Source of the DNA: CAZOGW01 sp964579415
GTDB lineage: Bacteria; Actinomycetota; Acidimicrobiia; Spongiisociales; UBA5794
NCBI GenBank assembly: GCA_964579415.1
Contig: CAZOGW010000041.1
Span: 1-23,088 of the forward strand
Reading direction: 5' to 3'
DNA length: 23,088 nucleotides
Shown: in pieces, positions 8,302-16,585 of the stretch
Numbering within the stretch: position 1 is the first letter of the stretch
How the letters are laid out: each line of letters starts with the position of its first letter
Translations under genes and position numbers: made by a program
Notes under the pieces: generated by a model
Database searches by the model: none
What the model saw: only the letters and a program-made list of their open reading frames with translations
What the model was told of the DNA's origin: nothing

Positions 8302-9441
8302 ATGAGGCTCACCGGTCCCGAGTTCGCCCTGCTCCAGGACGCCTTGATCGGCGCCTTCGAGAACTTCGACAAGCTGGGGACGGTGCTGCGCCGAGGAGGC
8401 GAGAACATCAACCTGATGGCCTCGCCGGGCTCGATGGACGACGTGACCAGGAAGGTGATCGAACATTTCGAGGTCAGGGACCGCATCGACCAGCTGGTCC
8501 TGACGGCCCGCGCCGGGAACCAGACCAACAGGGAGCTGATCGAGGTGGCGGCCGCCCTCGGCCTCGAGCCGGCCGGTGTCGCCGTGTCGGAGCAGGACAG
8601 CGACCAGGCTCTCATCGAGGTGCAGGGGAGCCTGGAACGTATCGTCGCCGCCCAGCGGGACATCGCCGACTTCGGGAGCTACGGGGCGAGGATCCAGGAG
8701 TTCCTGCGCCGTATCTGCGCCGTCGAGTTGGGCGCCAACGCCGGCACCGGGTTCCTCATCGGGCCCGACACGGTTCTGACCAACCACCACGTGATCGCGG
8801 CGGCACGGGAGGGCAGCTTCGACCCGGCCCGGATCGTGCTTCGCTTCGACTACCAGCGGGCCCGCGACGGCAGGACAACCAACGCCGGCGTCGAAGTCCA
8901 CCTCGCCGACGAATGGCTGGTGGACTGGGAGCCGCACAGCCCGGCCGACCTGCATGCCTTCGACCCCGACCGGCTTCCCGCCGACAGCGAACTGGACTAC
9001 GCCGTCCTCCGTACCGGCGACAGAGTGGGCGACAGCCCCCCGAGCACACCCTTCGACGGTGCCCGCGGCTGGTTCTCCATCCCGGCGCAGGACCATCCCT
9101 TCGAACCCGACTCGTTCCTGATGATCGTGCAGCACCCTTGCAACGACCCCATCGCCTACGACAGCGCAGACGACGCCGTGATCCGCGTCAACGGCAACTC
9201 CACCAGGGTCCACTACCGGGTCAACACCAGACCGGGTTCCTCGGGCAGCCCGATCGTCAACCGGGACCTCGAGCTGGTCGGCCTCCACCACGGTGGCGAG
9301 CCGGGAACGGCCGACCGCGACAAGCCGTGCGGCCAGAGGAACACGCCCGCCGCCTACAACGAAGGTATACCGATAGCCAAGATCGCGGCGCACCTGAGCG
9401 GCAAGGGCACGGCATGGGTGTTCACACCGGGGGCGCCGTGA
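8302..9441 (+). CDS. EAD1-domain trypsin-like serine protease (putative conflict-system effector)
   Basis: The 379-residue protein has three parts. Residues 1 to about 88 match the effector-associated domain EAD1: an ExxxLxxAL opening helix, FDKLGTVLRR, a central LIEHFE-like helix and a final helix with AARAGNQTNREL-like pattern. A helical linker follows (about 95-140). Residues about 145-379 are a chymotrypsin-fold protease with the whole triad visible: TNHHV (His163), ELDYAVLR (Asp232) and GSSGSP (Ser314), plus GTGFLIG before the histidine. There is no signal peptide, so it should act in the cytoplasm. EAD domains are known as death-domain-like adaptors that bring effectors to partners in bacterial conflict systems. 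It overlaps the next gene by four bases (GTGA), and that protein has a related N-terminal domain, suggesting EAD-EAD pairing. Start ATG at 8302 coincides with the domain start. The target of the protease is unknown. Confidence 0.85.
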   Translation: MRLTGPEFALLQDALIGAFENFDKLGTVLRRGGENINLMASPGSMDDVTRKVIEHFEVRDRIDQLVLTARAGNQTNRELIEVAAALGLEPAGVAVSEQDSDQALIEVQGSLERIVAAQRDIADFGSYGARIQEFLRRICAVELGANAGTGFLIGPDTVLTNHHVIAAAREGSFDPARIVLRFDYQRARDGRTTNAGVEVHLADEWLVDWEPHSPADLHAFDPDRLPADSELDYAVLRTGDRVGDSPPSTPFDGARGWFSIPAQDHPFEPDSFLMIVQHPCNDPIAYDSADDAVIRVNGNSTRVHYRVNTRPGSSGSPIVNRDLELVGLHHGGEPGTADRDKPCGQRNTPAAYNEGIPIAKIAAHLSGKGTAWVFTPGAP

Positions 9442-10490
9442 GACTGAACCGCGAGTCGTTCAACGTGCTGTACGACGCCCTGAAGGCACGTTATCCCGAC
9501 CACGAGAAGCTGAAGACCATGGCGAGGCGGTGTTACCGCTCGACCAGTGAGTTCTCCGGGCCTTCGGACGACTCCGAGACCATCATCCGCAAGCTCATCG
9601 ACGACTGCTCGGCCCGGGACGGGCTCCGGGCATTCATCGAGTGCATCAAGGGCGACGCCGACGGGAACCGTCTCATCGGGGCCCTGGACTTCGACTCGTT
9701 CACCGAGGAGCCCTCCGACGAGGAGGTGGTGGAGTCCGGTAGCGGAAGCGCCGGCTTCAAGGCGGAGCTCATCGCCGCCCTCGGCCAACTCGACGAGCCG
9801 GGTTTGCACCTGGTTGCGGTCGAAGATCTGGCGAAGCTCCTCGGGGCAGCCTCCGACACCGAGGCGCGTACCCTCTACCTGGCCGTCCTCGGCAACCTCA
9901 AGGTCGATCGGCCCGGCGAGGTGGTGCGCGGCCTGTCCTCCCTCATCGGCAAGCTGCTCACCCGGCTCATCGGGACCGGACCCCGGCCCGACGAGTTCGA
10001 ACTGGATCTCGACCGGACCCGCCTCGCCCGCGTCGACCTGGGAGGGCTCGACCTGCACCGGGCCGACGTCGCCTTTGCCGACCTGCGTGAAGCCAACCTC
10101 GACGGTGCCAACCTGTGGCGGGCGCGCGGCTACGCGGTGGACATTTCCAAGGCCGGTTTCAAGGGCGGCAACCTGGAGGAGGTGCGGTTCCACAAGGCCG
10201 TGGCCGTCCAGGCCCGGTTCCACGACTGCCGGATGGTGTCGGCGTTCTTCAAGCAGGCCGACCTGACCCGGGCCGAATTCCAGCAGTCCCGGTTGCAGGG
10301 CGCCCACTTCGAGGGTGCCGACCTGCGGGGTGCCCGCTTCGAGCAGGCCGATGTCACCGACGCCTACTTCACCGGAGCGACTCTCGACGACGCCGCCCTC
10401 GCCTCGATCTCCCGTGCCGCGGGATGGAACCGCTCCCGTCTCGACGCACCCGCCAGGGACGCCGTCGCCCGCCTCGTCGAGACCGGTTGA
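9438..10490 (+). CDS. EAD1-like protein with C-terminal pentapeptide repeats
   Basis: The 350-residue protein begins (1 to about 85) with a helical domain that aligns by eye with the EAD1 domain of the preceding protease: MRLxxxxFxxLxDAL at the start, an EKLKTM / DKLGTV helix, and an IRKLIDD / TRKVIEH helix. An acidic linker (about 90-108, EEPSDEEVVESGSGS) leads to an unrecognised helical segment (about 110-185). From about 187 to 315 it is a right-handed quadrilateral pentapeptide-repeat helix of the A(D/N)Lxx type (ADLREANLDGANL, ADLTRAEF, ADLRGARFEQADV). Such repeats act as binding scaffolds or DNA mimics. No enzyme motif is visible, so this is probably a sensor, scaffold or regulator of the protease. 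The start is a GTG at 9438 overlapping the protease stop; no ATG fits the domain start. It ends at a terminator hairpin. Confidence 0.8.
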   Translation: MRLNRESFNVLYDALKARYPDHEKLKTMARRCYRSTSEFSGPSDDSETIIRKLIDDCSARDGLRAFIECIKGDADGNRLIGALDFDSFTEEPSDEEVVESGSGSAGFKAELIAALGQLDEPGLHLVAVEDLAKLLGAASDTEARTLYLAVLGNLKVDRPGEVVRGLSSLIGKLLTRLIGTGPRPDEFELDLDRTRLARVDLGGLDLHRADVAFADLREANLDGANLWRARGYAVDISKAGFKGGNLEEVRFHKAVAVQARFHDCRMVSAFFKQADLTRAEFQQSRLQGAHFEGADLRGARFEQADVTDAYFTGATLDDAALASISRAAGWNRSRLDAPARDAVARLVETG

Positions 10491-10501
10491 CGGGGGGGTC
10501 C

Positions 10502-10531
10502 CGGGGCGTGCACCCGAAGGCGCACGCCCCG
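10502..10531 (+). terminator. Intrinsic-type terminator after the EAD unit
   Basis: A perfect ten-pair stem, 10502-10511 (CGGGGCGTGC) with 10522-10531, and a ten-base loop, starts 11 bases after the stop at 10490 and is followed by TTT. It closes the two-gene EAD unit. The rest of the gap to 10736 shows no gene, only scattered repeats. Confidence 0.7.
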
Positions 10532-10717
10532 TTTCCCTACTGCCCACTCATTGCAGGAATGTGCGGGTAGGGAAGTGCGTGCCCGCCCCCCGGCCACCGC
10601 CGACGATGAGACACATTCGCTCAACCCCTGGGTGAGCCAACCCAAACGGCGAGTCACGCACAATGCCCGGCGCGAAACCGCGCCGGACAGTCGAGTGTAG
10701 AGAGCGCACCTTCTGAA

Positions 10718-10740
10718 TACTGGATACTGAGCTATCTCAG
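10718..10740. repeat. Two TACTGGA-type heptads and a small hairpin at the mutY end
   Basis: TACTGGA (10718-10724) is followed by TACTGAG (10725-10731). CTGAG (10727-10731) pairs with CTCAG (10736-10740) around a CTAT loop, and this hairpin includes the mutY stop codon. It is a short member of the 7-bp-period repeats found at other gene borders in this window. Confidence 0.5.
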
Positions 10741-11567
10741 TCCGTCAACACATACCCGTCTTCGGTCTCGGCAACCAGGTCGTCCTCGATGAGGCTGTCG
10801 ATTGCCTCCTCGATGCGGTCGGCGGGATAGCCGGTCGAGGAGACCAGATCATCGAAGCCGGACTGGCCGGCGACGAGCGAACGTACCAGCGCCCCCCTCA
10901 CCTGGCGCAGCGAACCCTCGAAGCGGGGCTGGGGGCGGGGAGGCTCGTAGACGCCGGGCCCGGCGCACCACGACTCAACCGGGCACTCCTCACAGCGGGC
11001 CTGCCGGGGCAGGCAGACGGTCGCTCCCAGGTCCATCATGGCGTGGTTCCACGCCGCTGCGGCCTCTTCGTCGAGGTCGATGCGGGCCGCCCGCTCCAGC
11101 CGGGCGCCGTCGAGGACGTCGCCGTGCCAGCGGCTCAGTACCCGGCGCAGGTTGGTGTCGACGGCGGCGACAGGCTCGCCGAATGCGAAGCAGGCGACGG
11201 CGCGGGCCGTGTAGCGCCCCACCCCGGGCAGAGCCTCCAGTTCGGCTGCGGACCTGGGCCATCCCGACGCCACGATGGCGCGAGCGGCGTCGAGTAGGCG
11301 TCGGGCGCGCCGGTTGTAGCCGAGACCGTTCCAGGCGGTGGCGACCTCGGCGAAGGTGGCCTCCGCCAGAGCCTCCACGGTGGGGAAGCGCTCCAGGAAC
11401 CGCTCGTAGAACGGCACCACCCGCTCCAGGCCGGTCTGCTGCGACATCACCTCGGAGACGAGGATCCGGTAGGGATCGTCGGTGAGGCGCCAGGGAAGGT
11501 CCCGGCCCCCCTCGGCGTACCACTCGAGAAGGGAGCGGTTGCGCTCCCTCTCGAGAGCCCCGGTCAT
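10737..11567 (-). CDS. mutY: A/G-specific adenine DNA glycosylase
   Basis: MutY removes adenine mispaired with 8-oxoguanine, starting base-excision repair. The 276-residue protein has the HhH-GPD fold: catalytic Glu39 in SEVMSQQT, the helix-hairpin-helix LPGVGRYTA (112-120), catalytic Asp136 in VDTNLRRV, and a [4Fe-4S] site C184-x6-C191-x2-C194-x5-C200. The NUDIX-like 8-oxoG-reading domain of longer MutY proteins (about 350 residues) is missing. Instead there is a short winged-helix-like tail (about 216-276, LRQVRGALVRSL to VAETEDGYVL), which is the usual actinobacterial form. Its ATG overlaps the pknB stop (ATGA), so it appears to be the last gene of the pknB transcript, an unusual partner for a DNA repair enzyme. 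Confidence 0.92.
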   Translation of the reverse strand: MTGALERERNRSLLEWYAEGGRDLPWRLTDDPYRILVSEVMSQQTGLERVVPFYERFLERFPTVEALAEATFAEVATAWNGLGYNRRARRLLDAARAIVASGWPRSAAELEALPGVGRYTARAVACFAFGEPVAAVDTNLRRVLSRWHGDVLDGARLERAARIDLDEEAAAAWNHAMMDLGATVCLPRQARCEECPVESWCAGPGVYEPPRPQPRFEGSLRQVRGALVRSLVAGQSGFDDLVSSTGYPADRIEEAIDSLIEDDLVAETEDGYVLTD

Positions 11568-13696
11568 GACGGCGGTGCGGAGGTGGTGGTGGGGGTGGTC
11601 GTCGTGGTGATATCCGGACCCACTCCGATCTGCACCCGGATCACGCTGCCCTCCTCGGCATCGGTGCCGGGGGCCGGGTCCTGACCCGCCACCCGGTCCA
11701 CGTGGCCGGAGTCGGGATCGACGTCCACCAGCCCGATCACCTCGAACTCGAAGCCGGCATCACGGGCCCGCTGTCGGGCGTCGCCCTCCGGCAGGCCGCG
11801 CAGGTCGGGCACGGGGAGGTTGCGGACCACTCCCAGGGTCACCCGCACCGAGGTGGCTCCGGCGACCTCGGTCCCCTCCTCCGGGTCCTGGGCGGCGATG
11901 CGGCCCACCAGCCCGCTGTCCAGCGGCACCGCCAGGGTGCCGTTCTCCACGATGAGCTGGATGCCGAGACGCGATGCCTCCCGCTGAGCATCCTCGACAC
12001 GCATCCCCACGAAGCTGGGAAGGTCGAACGGCTCGGGACCGAGCGAGACGATCACGGTGACACGGGGATTGTCGGCCTCGACGAGCTGGCCGGCGCGGGG
12101 ATCGGTGCGGATGACGAACCCCTCGGGGATGCTGTCGGAATACTCCTCGTCCTCGCTGACGTCGAAGCCGTCGGCCTGCAGGCTGGAAACCGCCTCGTCA
12201 CGGGACATCCCCTCCACGTCGGGCACGGTGAGGGCGAACGGTCCCCGGGACACGACCAGGTCGACAGGGGTCTCCGGCTGAGCCGACTCCCCCGGGTCGG
12301 GGTTCTGGTCGATGACGATCCCGGCTTCGGCTTCCTCGTCGAAGCGGGAGGTGACCTCGCCGACGGTGAAGCCCTGCTGCTCGATGAGGTCCCGCGCCTC
12401 CTGCTCGGTGAGGCCCTGGAGCTGGGGGACGGGGAAGTCGTTGGGCCCGGTGGACACGACGAGGGTGACGGTCGAGCCGAGCTCCGCCTGCGTCCCGGCG
12501 ACCGGATCGGTCTCGATGACGAAGCCCACCGGCACCTCGTCATCGCCCTGGGTGGTCATCGTCACCCGGAACTCCTCGGCCTGGAGTTCCTCGATGGCCT
12601 CGGCCTGGGCGAGGTTGACGACGTCGGGCACGGTCACCATCTCCACTCCACCGCCGCTGAGGAGGCGCCACAAGATGAAGAGCCCGGCACCGAGGAGGAG
12701 TATCAGGGCGATGATGCCCAGTACGTACCCGGTGTTGGACTTGGCCGGCGGCGGGGGGGCGACGTGGCGGGCCGTCTCGTCCGGAGTGACCGTCGGCGGG
12801 GGCGGCGGCGCCGAGGACATCATCTGGGTGGCGCCGGCGTAGGTGACCATCCCCACCGCGGCGGTGGGCGTGTCGCCGCGCAGGTACCGCAGCAGGTCGG
12901 CGCGCATCTCCGATGCGGCCTGGTACCGGGCGTTGGGGTCCTTCTCCATCGCCTTCTCGACGATGGCCTCGAGCTGGGCGGGCACGTCGGGGTTGAGCGA
13001 CGACACCGGGGCCGCCCATGACGATACGTGCTGGTAGGCGACCGCCACCGTGCTGTCACCCTGGAACGGGGGCCGGCCGCACAGCAGCTCGTAGAGGACC
13101 ACACCGAGGGAGTAGACGTCGGCGCGGGCGTCGGCGGCGAGTCCCTGGGCCTGCTCAGGGCTGAAGTAGGTAGCCGTCCCGATGACGGCGCCGGTACGGG
13201 TGAGTTCCTCGGAATCGTCCAGCGCCCGGGCGATGCCGAAGTCGGTGACCTTCACCGTTCCCGACGGGGTGAGCATGATGTTGCCCGGTTTGATGTCACG
13301 GTGGAAGACGCCGGCATCGTGCGCCACGCTGAGGGCGGCGGCGGTCTCGGCGGCGATCTCGGCGGCGCGGCGGGGGAGGAGGATCCCGTCGGCGCGGCGG
13401 ATGTCGCGCAGCGTGCGCCCGTCGATGAGCTCCATCACCATGTAGTAGGTGCCTTCGAACTCGTTGAAGTCGTAGATGGAGACGATGTTGGGGTGGTTGA
13501 GGTTGGCTGCAGCCTGGGCTTCCCGGCGGAAGCGCGCCACGAACGCCTCGTCACGCGCGAACTGCGGATGGAGGAGTTTGACGGCAACGCGTCGGGCCAG
13601 TAGCAGGTCCTCGGCCTCGAAGACATCTCCCATCCCCCCACGGGCAAGATGACGGGTGATGCGATATCGGCCCGAGAGAACCCGGGTATCAGTCAT
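11564..13696 (-). CDS. pknB: PASTA-domain Ser/Thr protein kinase PknB
   Basis: This 710-residue membrane kinase controls growth and peptidoglycan synthesis. The cytoplasmic kinase domain (about 10-270) has the glycine loop ARGGMGDVF, Lys40, HRDIKPGN with Asp134, DFG (152-154) and an activation loop with two likely phosphorylated threonines (Thr166, Thr168) before GTATYFSPEQ. A proline-rich linker leads to one membrane helix (about 321-345), then five extracellular PASTA domains (from about residue 352) that bind peptidoglycan fragments or lipid II, and a threonine/proline-rich tail. M. tuberculosis PknB has four PASTA domains, so this one is longer. The start at 13696 has no Shine-Dalgarno; TACCAT at 13706-13711 on the minus strand is a possible -10 box for its own promoter. 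PstP, encoded three genes upstream, is the expected phosphatase. Confidence 0.95.
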   Translation of the reverse strand: MTDTRVLSGRYRITRHLARGGMGDVFEAEDLLLARRVAVKLLHPQFARDEAFVARFRREAQAAANLNHPNIVSIYDFNEFEGTYYMVMELIDGRTLRDIRRADGILLPRRAAEIAAETAAALSVAHDAGVFHRDIKPGNIMLTPSGTVKVTDFGIARALDDSEELTRTGAVIGTATYFSPEQAQGLAADARADVYSLGVVLYELLCGRPPFQGDSTVAVAYQHVSSWAAPVSSLNPDVPAQLEAIVEKAMEKDPNARYQAASEMRADLLRYLRGDTPTAAVGMVTYAGATQMMSSAPPPPPTVTPDETARHVAPPPPAKSNTGYVLGIIALILLLGAGLFILWRLLSGGGVEMVTVPDVVNLAQAEAIEELQAEEFRVTMTTQGDDEVPVGFVIETDPVAGTQAELGSTVTLVVSTGPNDFPVPQLQGLTEQEARDLIEQQGFTVGEVTSRFDEEAEAGIVIDQNPDPGESAQPETPVDLVVSRGPFALTVPDVEGMSRDEAVSSLQADGFDVSEDEEYSDSIPEGFVIRTDPRAGQLVEADNPRVTVIVSLGPEPFDLPSFVGMRVEDAQREASRLGIQLIVENGTLAVPLDSGLVGRIAAQDPEEGTEVAGATSVRVTLGVVRNLPVPDLRGLPEGDARQRARDAGFEFEVIGLVDVDPDSGHVDRVAGQDPAPGTDAEEGSVIRVQIGVGPDITTTTTPTTTSAPPS

Positions 13697-13746
13697 CGGG
13701 AGGGGATGGTACTGGCCGTCCGGGTTCTAAGGAGGTAGCGCAGCAA

Positions 13747-13811
13747 GGGGTACTTGGTACTTGGTACTTGGTATCCGCGCCTACCAAATACCAAGTACCA
13801 AGTACCTCCCC
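13747..13811. repeat. TACTTGG heptad hairpin element, copy 1
   Basis: Three TACTTGG units (13751-13771) plus TA pair with an inverted run of CCAAGTA-type units at 13782-13804, with one mismatch over 23 positions and an eight-base loop (13774-13781). GGGG and CCCC extend the ends with three unpaired bases on one side. It sits in the 130-bp gap between pbpA and pknB, so as RNA it would be a long stable stem that may end or weaken read-through into pknB. A second copy with the same design lies at 20351-20407. Confidence 0.8.
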
Positions 13812-13826
13812 GGTCGAAGAAGCACC

Positions 13827-15293
13827 TCATCGCCCAAAGAATTCTGCCAACACCTCTTGTGCCATCGGCGCCGCGATCGTCCCTCCGGTGGCGCCTTCGC
13901 CGCCTTCGCCGCCGTTCTCCACCAACACCGCGATGGCGATCTGGGCCTCGCCGGGTGCGGGGTCGACAGGACCGAAGCCGATGAACCAGGCGTGCGGGGC
14001 GCCGCCGGGGACCTCGGCGGTGCCGGTCTTGCCGCCGATGCGGACCCCGGGGACGGCGGCGCGCGACCCGGTACCGCCGGTGACGACCCGTTCCGACATC
14101 TCCTGCAGCGACTCGGCTGTGGCGGGGCTCATCGCCCGTCCCATGAGGGTGGTCTCGGTTTGGGACTCGACGTCGCCGTCGGCGTTGAACACCTCCCGCA
14201 CCAGGTGCGGCTCCACCACTTCCCCGCCGTTGGCGATGGCGGCAGCCACCATCGCCATCTGTAGCGGCGTGGCACGCACGTCGCGCTCGCCGATGGCGGT
14301 CTGGGCGGCGGCGGCGAGGTCGCCGTCGAAGTCTTCCTCGCTGGGGATCACCGAGGCGATGGTGGGGAAGTCGGTGGTGGGGATACGGTTGAAGCCGAAC
14401 GCTTCGGCACTCTCCACCAGAGGTCCGGGGCCCATCTCGATGCCGAGCATTCCGAAGATGGTGTTGCAGGAGCGGGCGTAGGCGACCGTGAGCGAGACGC
14501 TGTTGCCGTCGTTGCAGACGTCCTCGTCGAAGTTGCGGATGGTCGCCGTGGACCCGGGCAGCTCCAACTCCACCGGGTCGGGGAAGGTGGTGGCGGGCCC
14601 GGCGGTACCGGTCTCCATCGCCGCCGCCGACGTGATCGCCTTGAAGGTCGAACCCGGGTTGTAGGTGGCCTGACCGGCCCGGTTCAGCAGCGGCTCGTCG
14701 GGGTCGGCGTCAAGGGCGTCGCCGGCGGGGCCGGCATCGAGGCCGACGAGGGTGTTGGGGTCGAAGCTGGGTGTGGACACCATCGCCAGCACCTCGCCGG
14801 TGACCGGGTCCATGGCCACGATGGCCCCCTTCTGGTCACCCAGCGCTTCGGCGGCGGCGACCTGGAGTTCGTGGTCGATCGACAGCCGCAACCCGTGGGG
14901 ACGCAGGTCGCCTCCGAGCAGGGCGTTGATGACGCCCGAGATGGTGGAGTCACGATCGGACACCAGCTCCGAGGAGCGGCTCGCCTCGACGCCGGTGTCT
15001 CCGAACAGCGCCGTCGAGTAGCCGACGGCGTGGGCGTACAGCTCGCCGTAGGGGTAGTTGCGGCGGAACACCTGCGGGTCGTCCTCGTCGGGCAGCGACT
15101 CGGCGACCACCACGCCGTCGGCGGTGATGATGGTGCCCCGCTCCCGGCCGACCCGGGCGGCGACCACCCGGGCGTTGCGGGGGTCGTCGCGGTACTCCGG
15201 GCCCTTGATCACCTGGACCCAGGTGACCACGGCCACCAGTGCCCCGAAGGCGAGGAAGATCCCGGCGGCGAGGCGCCGGATGGGACCGTTCAT
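13827..15293 (-). CDS. pbpA: Class B penicillin-binding protein (PbpA type)
   Basis: This transpeptidase cross-links peptidoglycan outside the membrane together with the FtsW/RodA-type polymerase encoded just upstream. The 488-residue length is close to M. tuberculosis PbpA. It has one N-terminal membrane anchor (about 7-27), a small N-terminal domain with the RGTIITADG segment, and a transpeptidase domain with all three motifs: S215TFK218 (acylated serine), S275CN277 and K422TG424. The ATG at 15293 overlaps the ftsW stop. PknB-type kinases phosphorylate PbpA in mycobacteria; that link here is inferred from the gene order. A repeat hairpin follows its stop. Confidence 0.94.
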   Translation of the reverse strand: MNGPIRRLAAGIFLAFGALVAVVTWVQVIKGPEYRDDPRNARVVAARVGRERGTIITADGVVVAESLPDEDDPQVFRRNYPYGELYAHAVGYSTALFGDTGVEASRSSELVSDRDSTISGVINALLGGDLRPHGLRLSIDHELQVAAAEALGDQKGAIVAMDPVTGEVLAMVSTPSFDPNTLVGLDAGPAGDALDADPDEPLLNRAGQATYNPGSTFKAITSAAAMETGTAGPATTFPDPVELELPGSTATIRNFDEDVCNDGNSVSLTVAYARSCNTIFGMLGIEMGPGPLVESAEAFGFNRIPTTDFPTIASVIPSEEDFDGDLAAAAQTAIGERDVRATPLQMAMVAAAIANGGEVVEPHLVREVFNADGDVESQTETTLMGRAMSPATAESLQEMSERVVTGGTGSRAAVPGVRIGGKTGTAEVPGGAPHAWFIGFGPVDPAPGEAQIAIAVLVENGGEGGEGATGGTIAAPMAQEVLAEFFGR

Positions 15294-16585
15294 ACCCGCT
15301 CCCCGTGAGAGATACGGGCCAGCAACGCCAGCATCACCATGTTGGCGATCAGCGACGAGCCGCCGTACGACATGAAGGGAAGCGTGATTCCGGTCACCGG
15401 CAGCAGCCGGGTCACGCCGCCGATGATGAGGAAGGCCTGCATCCCCAGTACCAGGGTGAGGCCGGCGGCGAGGAACTTGCGGAAGACGTCCCGGGCGCGC
15501 AGGGCGATGCCGAACCCGGCGGCGATGAGGAGGGCGAACCCGGTGATGACGGCGATGGAGCCGGCGAAGCCCATCTCCTCGCCGACGGCGGCAAACACGA
15601 AGTCGGTGGCTGCCGCCGGGATCAGGTCGGGCCGCCCCAGGCCCAACCCGGAGCCGGTCAGGCTGCCGCTACCCAGGGCGAAGAGGCTCTGGGCGATCTG
15701 GTAGCCGGTGTCGGCGAAGTCTTCGAAGGGGTGCAGCCACGCCTCGACCCGCCGCTGCACGTGGTCGAAGGCGGTGAAGGCGAGCACGCCGCCGATGGCG
15801 GCGAGCAGGCCGCCGGCGAGCAGGTAGGCGGTACGGCCGGTTGCGATGTAGATCATTCCCACGAAGAGACCGAAGAGTAGGAGTGACGCACCCAGGTCAC
15901 GCTGGTAGATGAGGACGAGGAAGGAGGCCGCCGCGGCCACGAAGAGGGGGAAGAACTGGCGGGGATCGGGGATGGTCATCGGGCCCAGCTTGCGGGTGCC
16001 GGCGGCCATGGCCAGATGGCGGTCGGCCAGGTAGGAGGCGAGGAAGATGGTGAGCAACACCTTGGCGATCTCACCGGGTTGGAAGCTGAGGGTACGCCCC
16101 ACGATGGGAACGTCGAAACGTACCCAGAGTCGGGAGCCGAACACCTCGGCGCCGTGGATGGGGAAGGCCTCGGGGAGTAGCGGGAGCAGCAGCAGCACCA
16201 CGGCGATGAGCAGGAAGATGTAGCGGAAGCGGCGCAGCACCGCAACGCCCTCGTTGCGCAGCAGGAATAACACGAGGGCGGCGATGCCGGCGGCGACGAG
16301 CAGCGACCAGCGCTGCAACGCCGCCAGGTCGCGGTTGAGGCGGTACACCTCGATGAAACCGATGGCGGCGAGGAAGGCGGCCAGGGGGTACAGGTAGGGG
16401 TTGGCCGAGGGGGCCCAGCGCCGCAGCGCCATGTGGACGGTGCCGAACGCCATCACGAAGACGAGGAAGGTGAGCGCCACCTGGGCGTCGAAGCCGTCGC
16501 CGGTGGCGAAGTTGACCAGGGCCACACCCATCGCCGCCAGGACGGCGGCGCACAGCAGCAACGCCGCTTCGGCGTTGCGCGTCAT
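15290..16585 (-). CDS. FtsW/RodA/SpoVE-family peptidoglycan polymerase
   Basis: The 431-residue protein is almost entirely membrane helices (about ten or more). It carries SEDS-family marks: QRDLGASLLLFG with the conserved aspartate region, GMIYIATGR, the large extracellular loop, and the C-terminal PVTGITLPFMSYGGSSL. SEDS proteins polymerise lipid II into glycan strands and work with a class B PBP, here the overlapping pbpA. Whether it serves division (FtsW) or elongation (RodA) cannot be told from sequence alone; in mycobacteria the gene at this place is called rodA. The ATG at 16585 overlaps the stop of the phosphatase gene; the upstream frame is the antisense-like shadow of pstP. Confidence 0.93.
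   Translation of the reverse strand: MTRNAEAALLLCAAVLAAMGVALVNFATGDGFDAQVALTFLVFVMAFGTVHMALRRWAPSANPYLYPLAAFLAAIGFIEVYRLNRDLAALQRWSLLVAAGIAALVLFLLRNEGVAVLRRFRYIFLLIAVVLLLLPLLPEAFPIHGAEVFGSRLWVRFDVPIVGRTLSFQPGEIAKVLLTIFLASYLADRHLAMAAGTRKLGPMTIPDPRQFFPLFVAAAASFLVLIYQRDLGASLLLFGLFVGMIYIATGRTAYLLAGGLLAAIGGVLAFTAFDHVQRRVEAWLHPFEDFADTGYQIAQSLFALGSGSLTGSGLGLGRPDLIPAAATDFVFAAVGEEMGFAGSIAVITGFALLIAAGFGIALRARDVFRKFLAAGLTLVLGMQAFLIIGGVTRLLPVTGITLPFMSYGGSSLIANMVMLALLARISHGERV

Noticed and set aside
8197..9393. Minus-strand frame opposite the EAD1-protease
   Set aside because: The plus strand encodes a complete catalytic triad and EAD1 domain; the minus frame has no recognisable content.
8302..9441. HtrA/DegP-type envelope protease
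   Set aside because: No signal peptide, membrane helix or PDZ domain; the N-terminus is an EAD1-like helical domain instead.
7546..10490. Transposon or integrase-borne island
   Set aside because: No transposase, integrase, terminal inverted repeats or target duplication was seen at the edges; island status rests on gene content only.
11702..13021. Plus-strand 439-residue frame opposite pknB
   Set aside because: His/Asp/Gly-rich translation antisense to the PASTA and linker region; no domain seen.
13729..13735. Perfect AAGGAGG Shine-Dalgarno-like word on the plus strand
   Set aside because: No start codon at a suitable distance opens a credible gene; it lies between two minus-strand genes.
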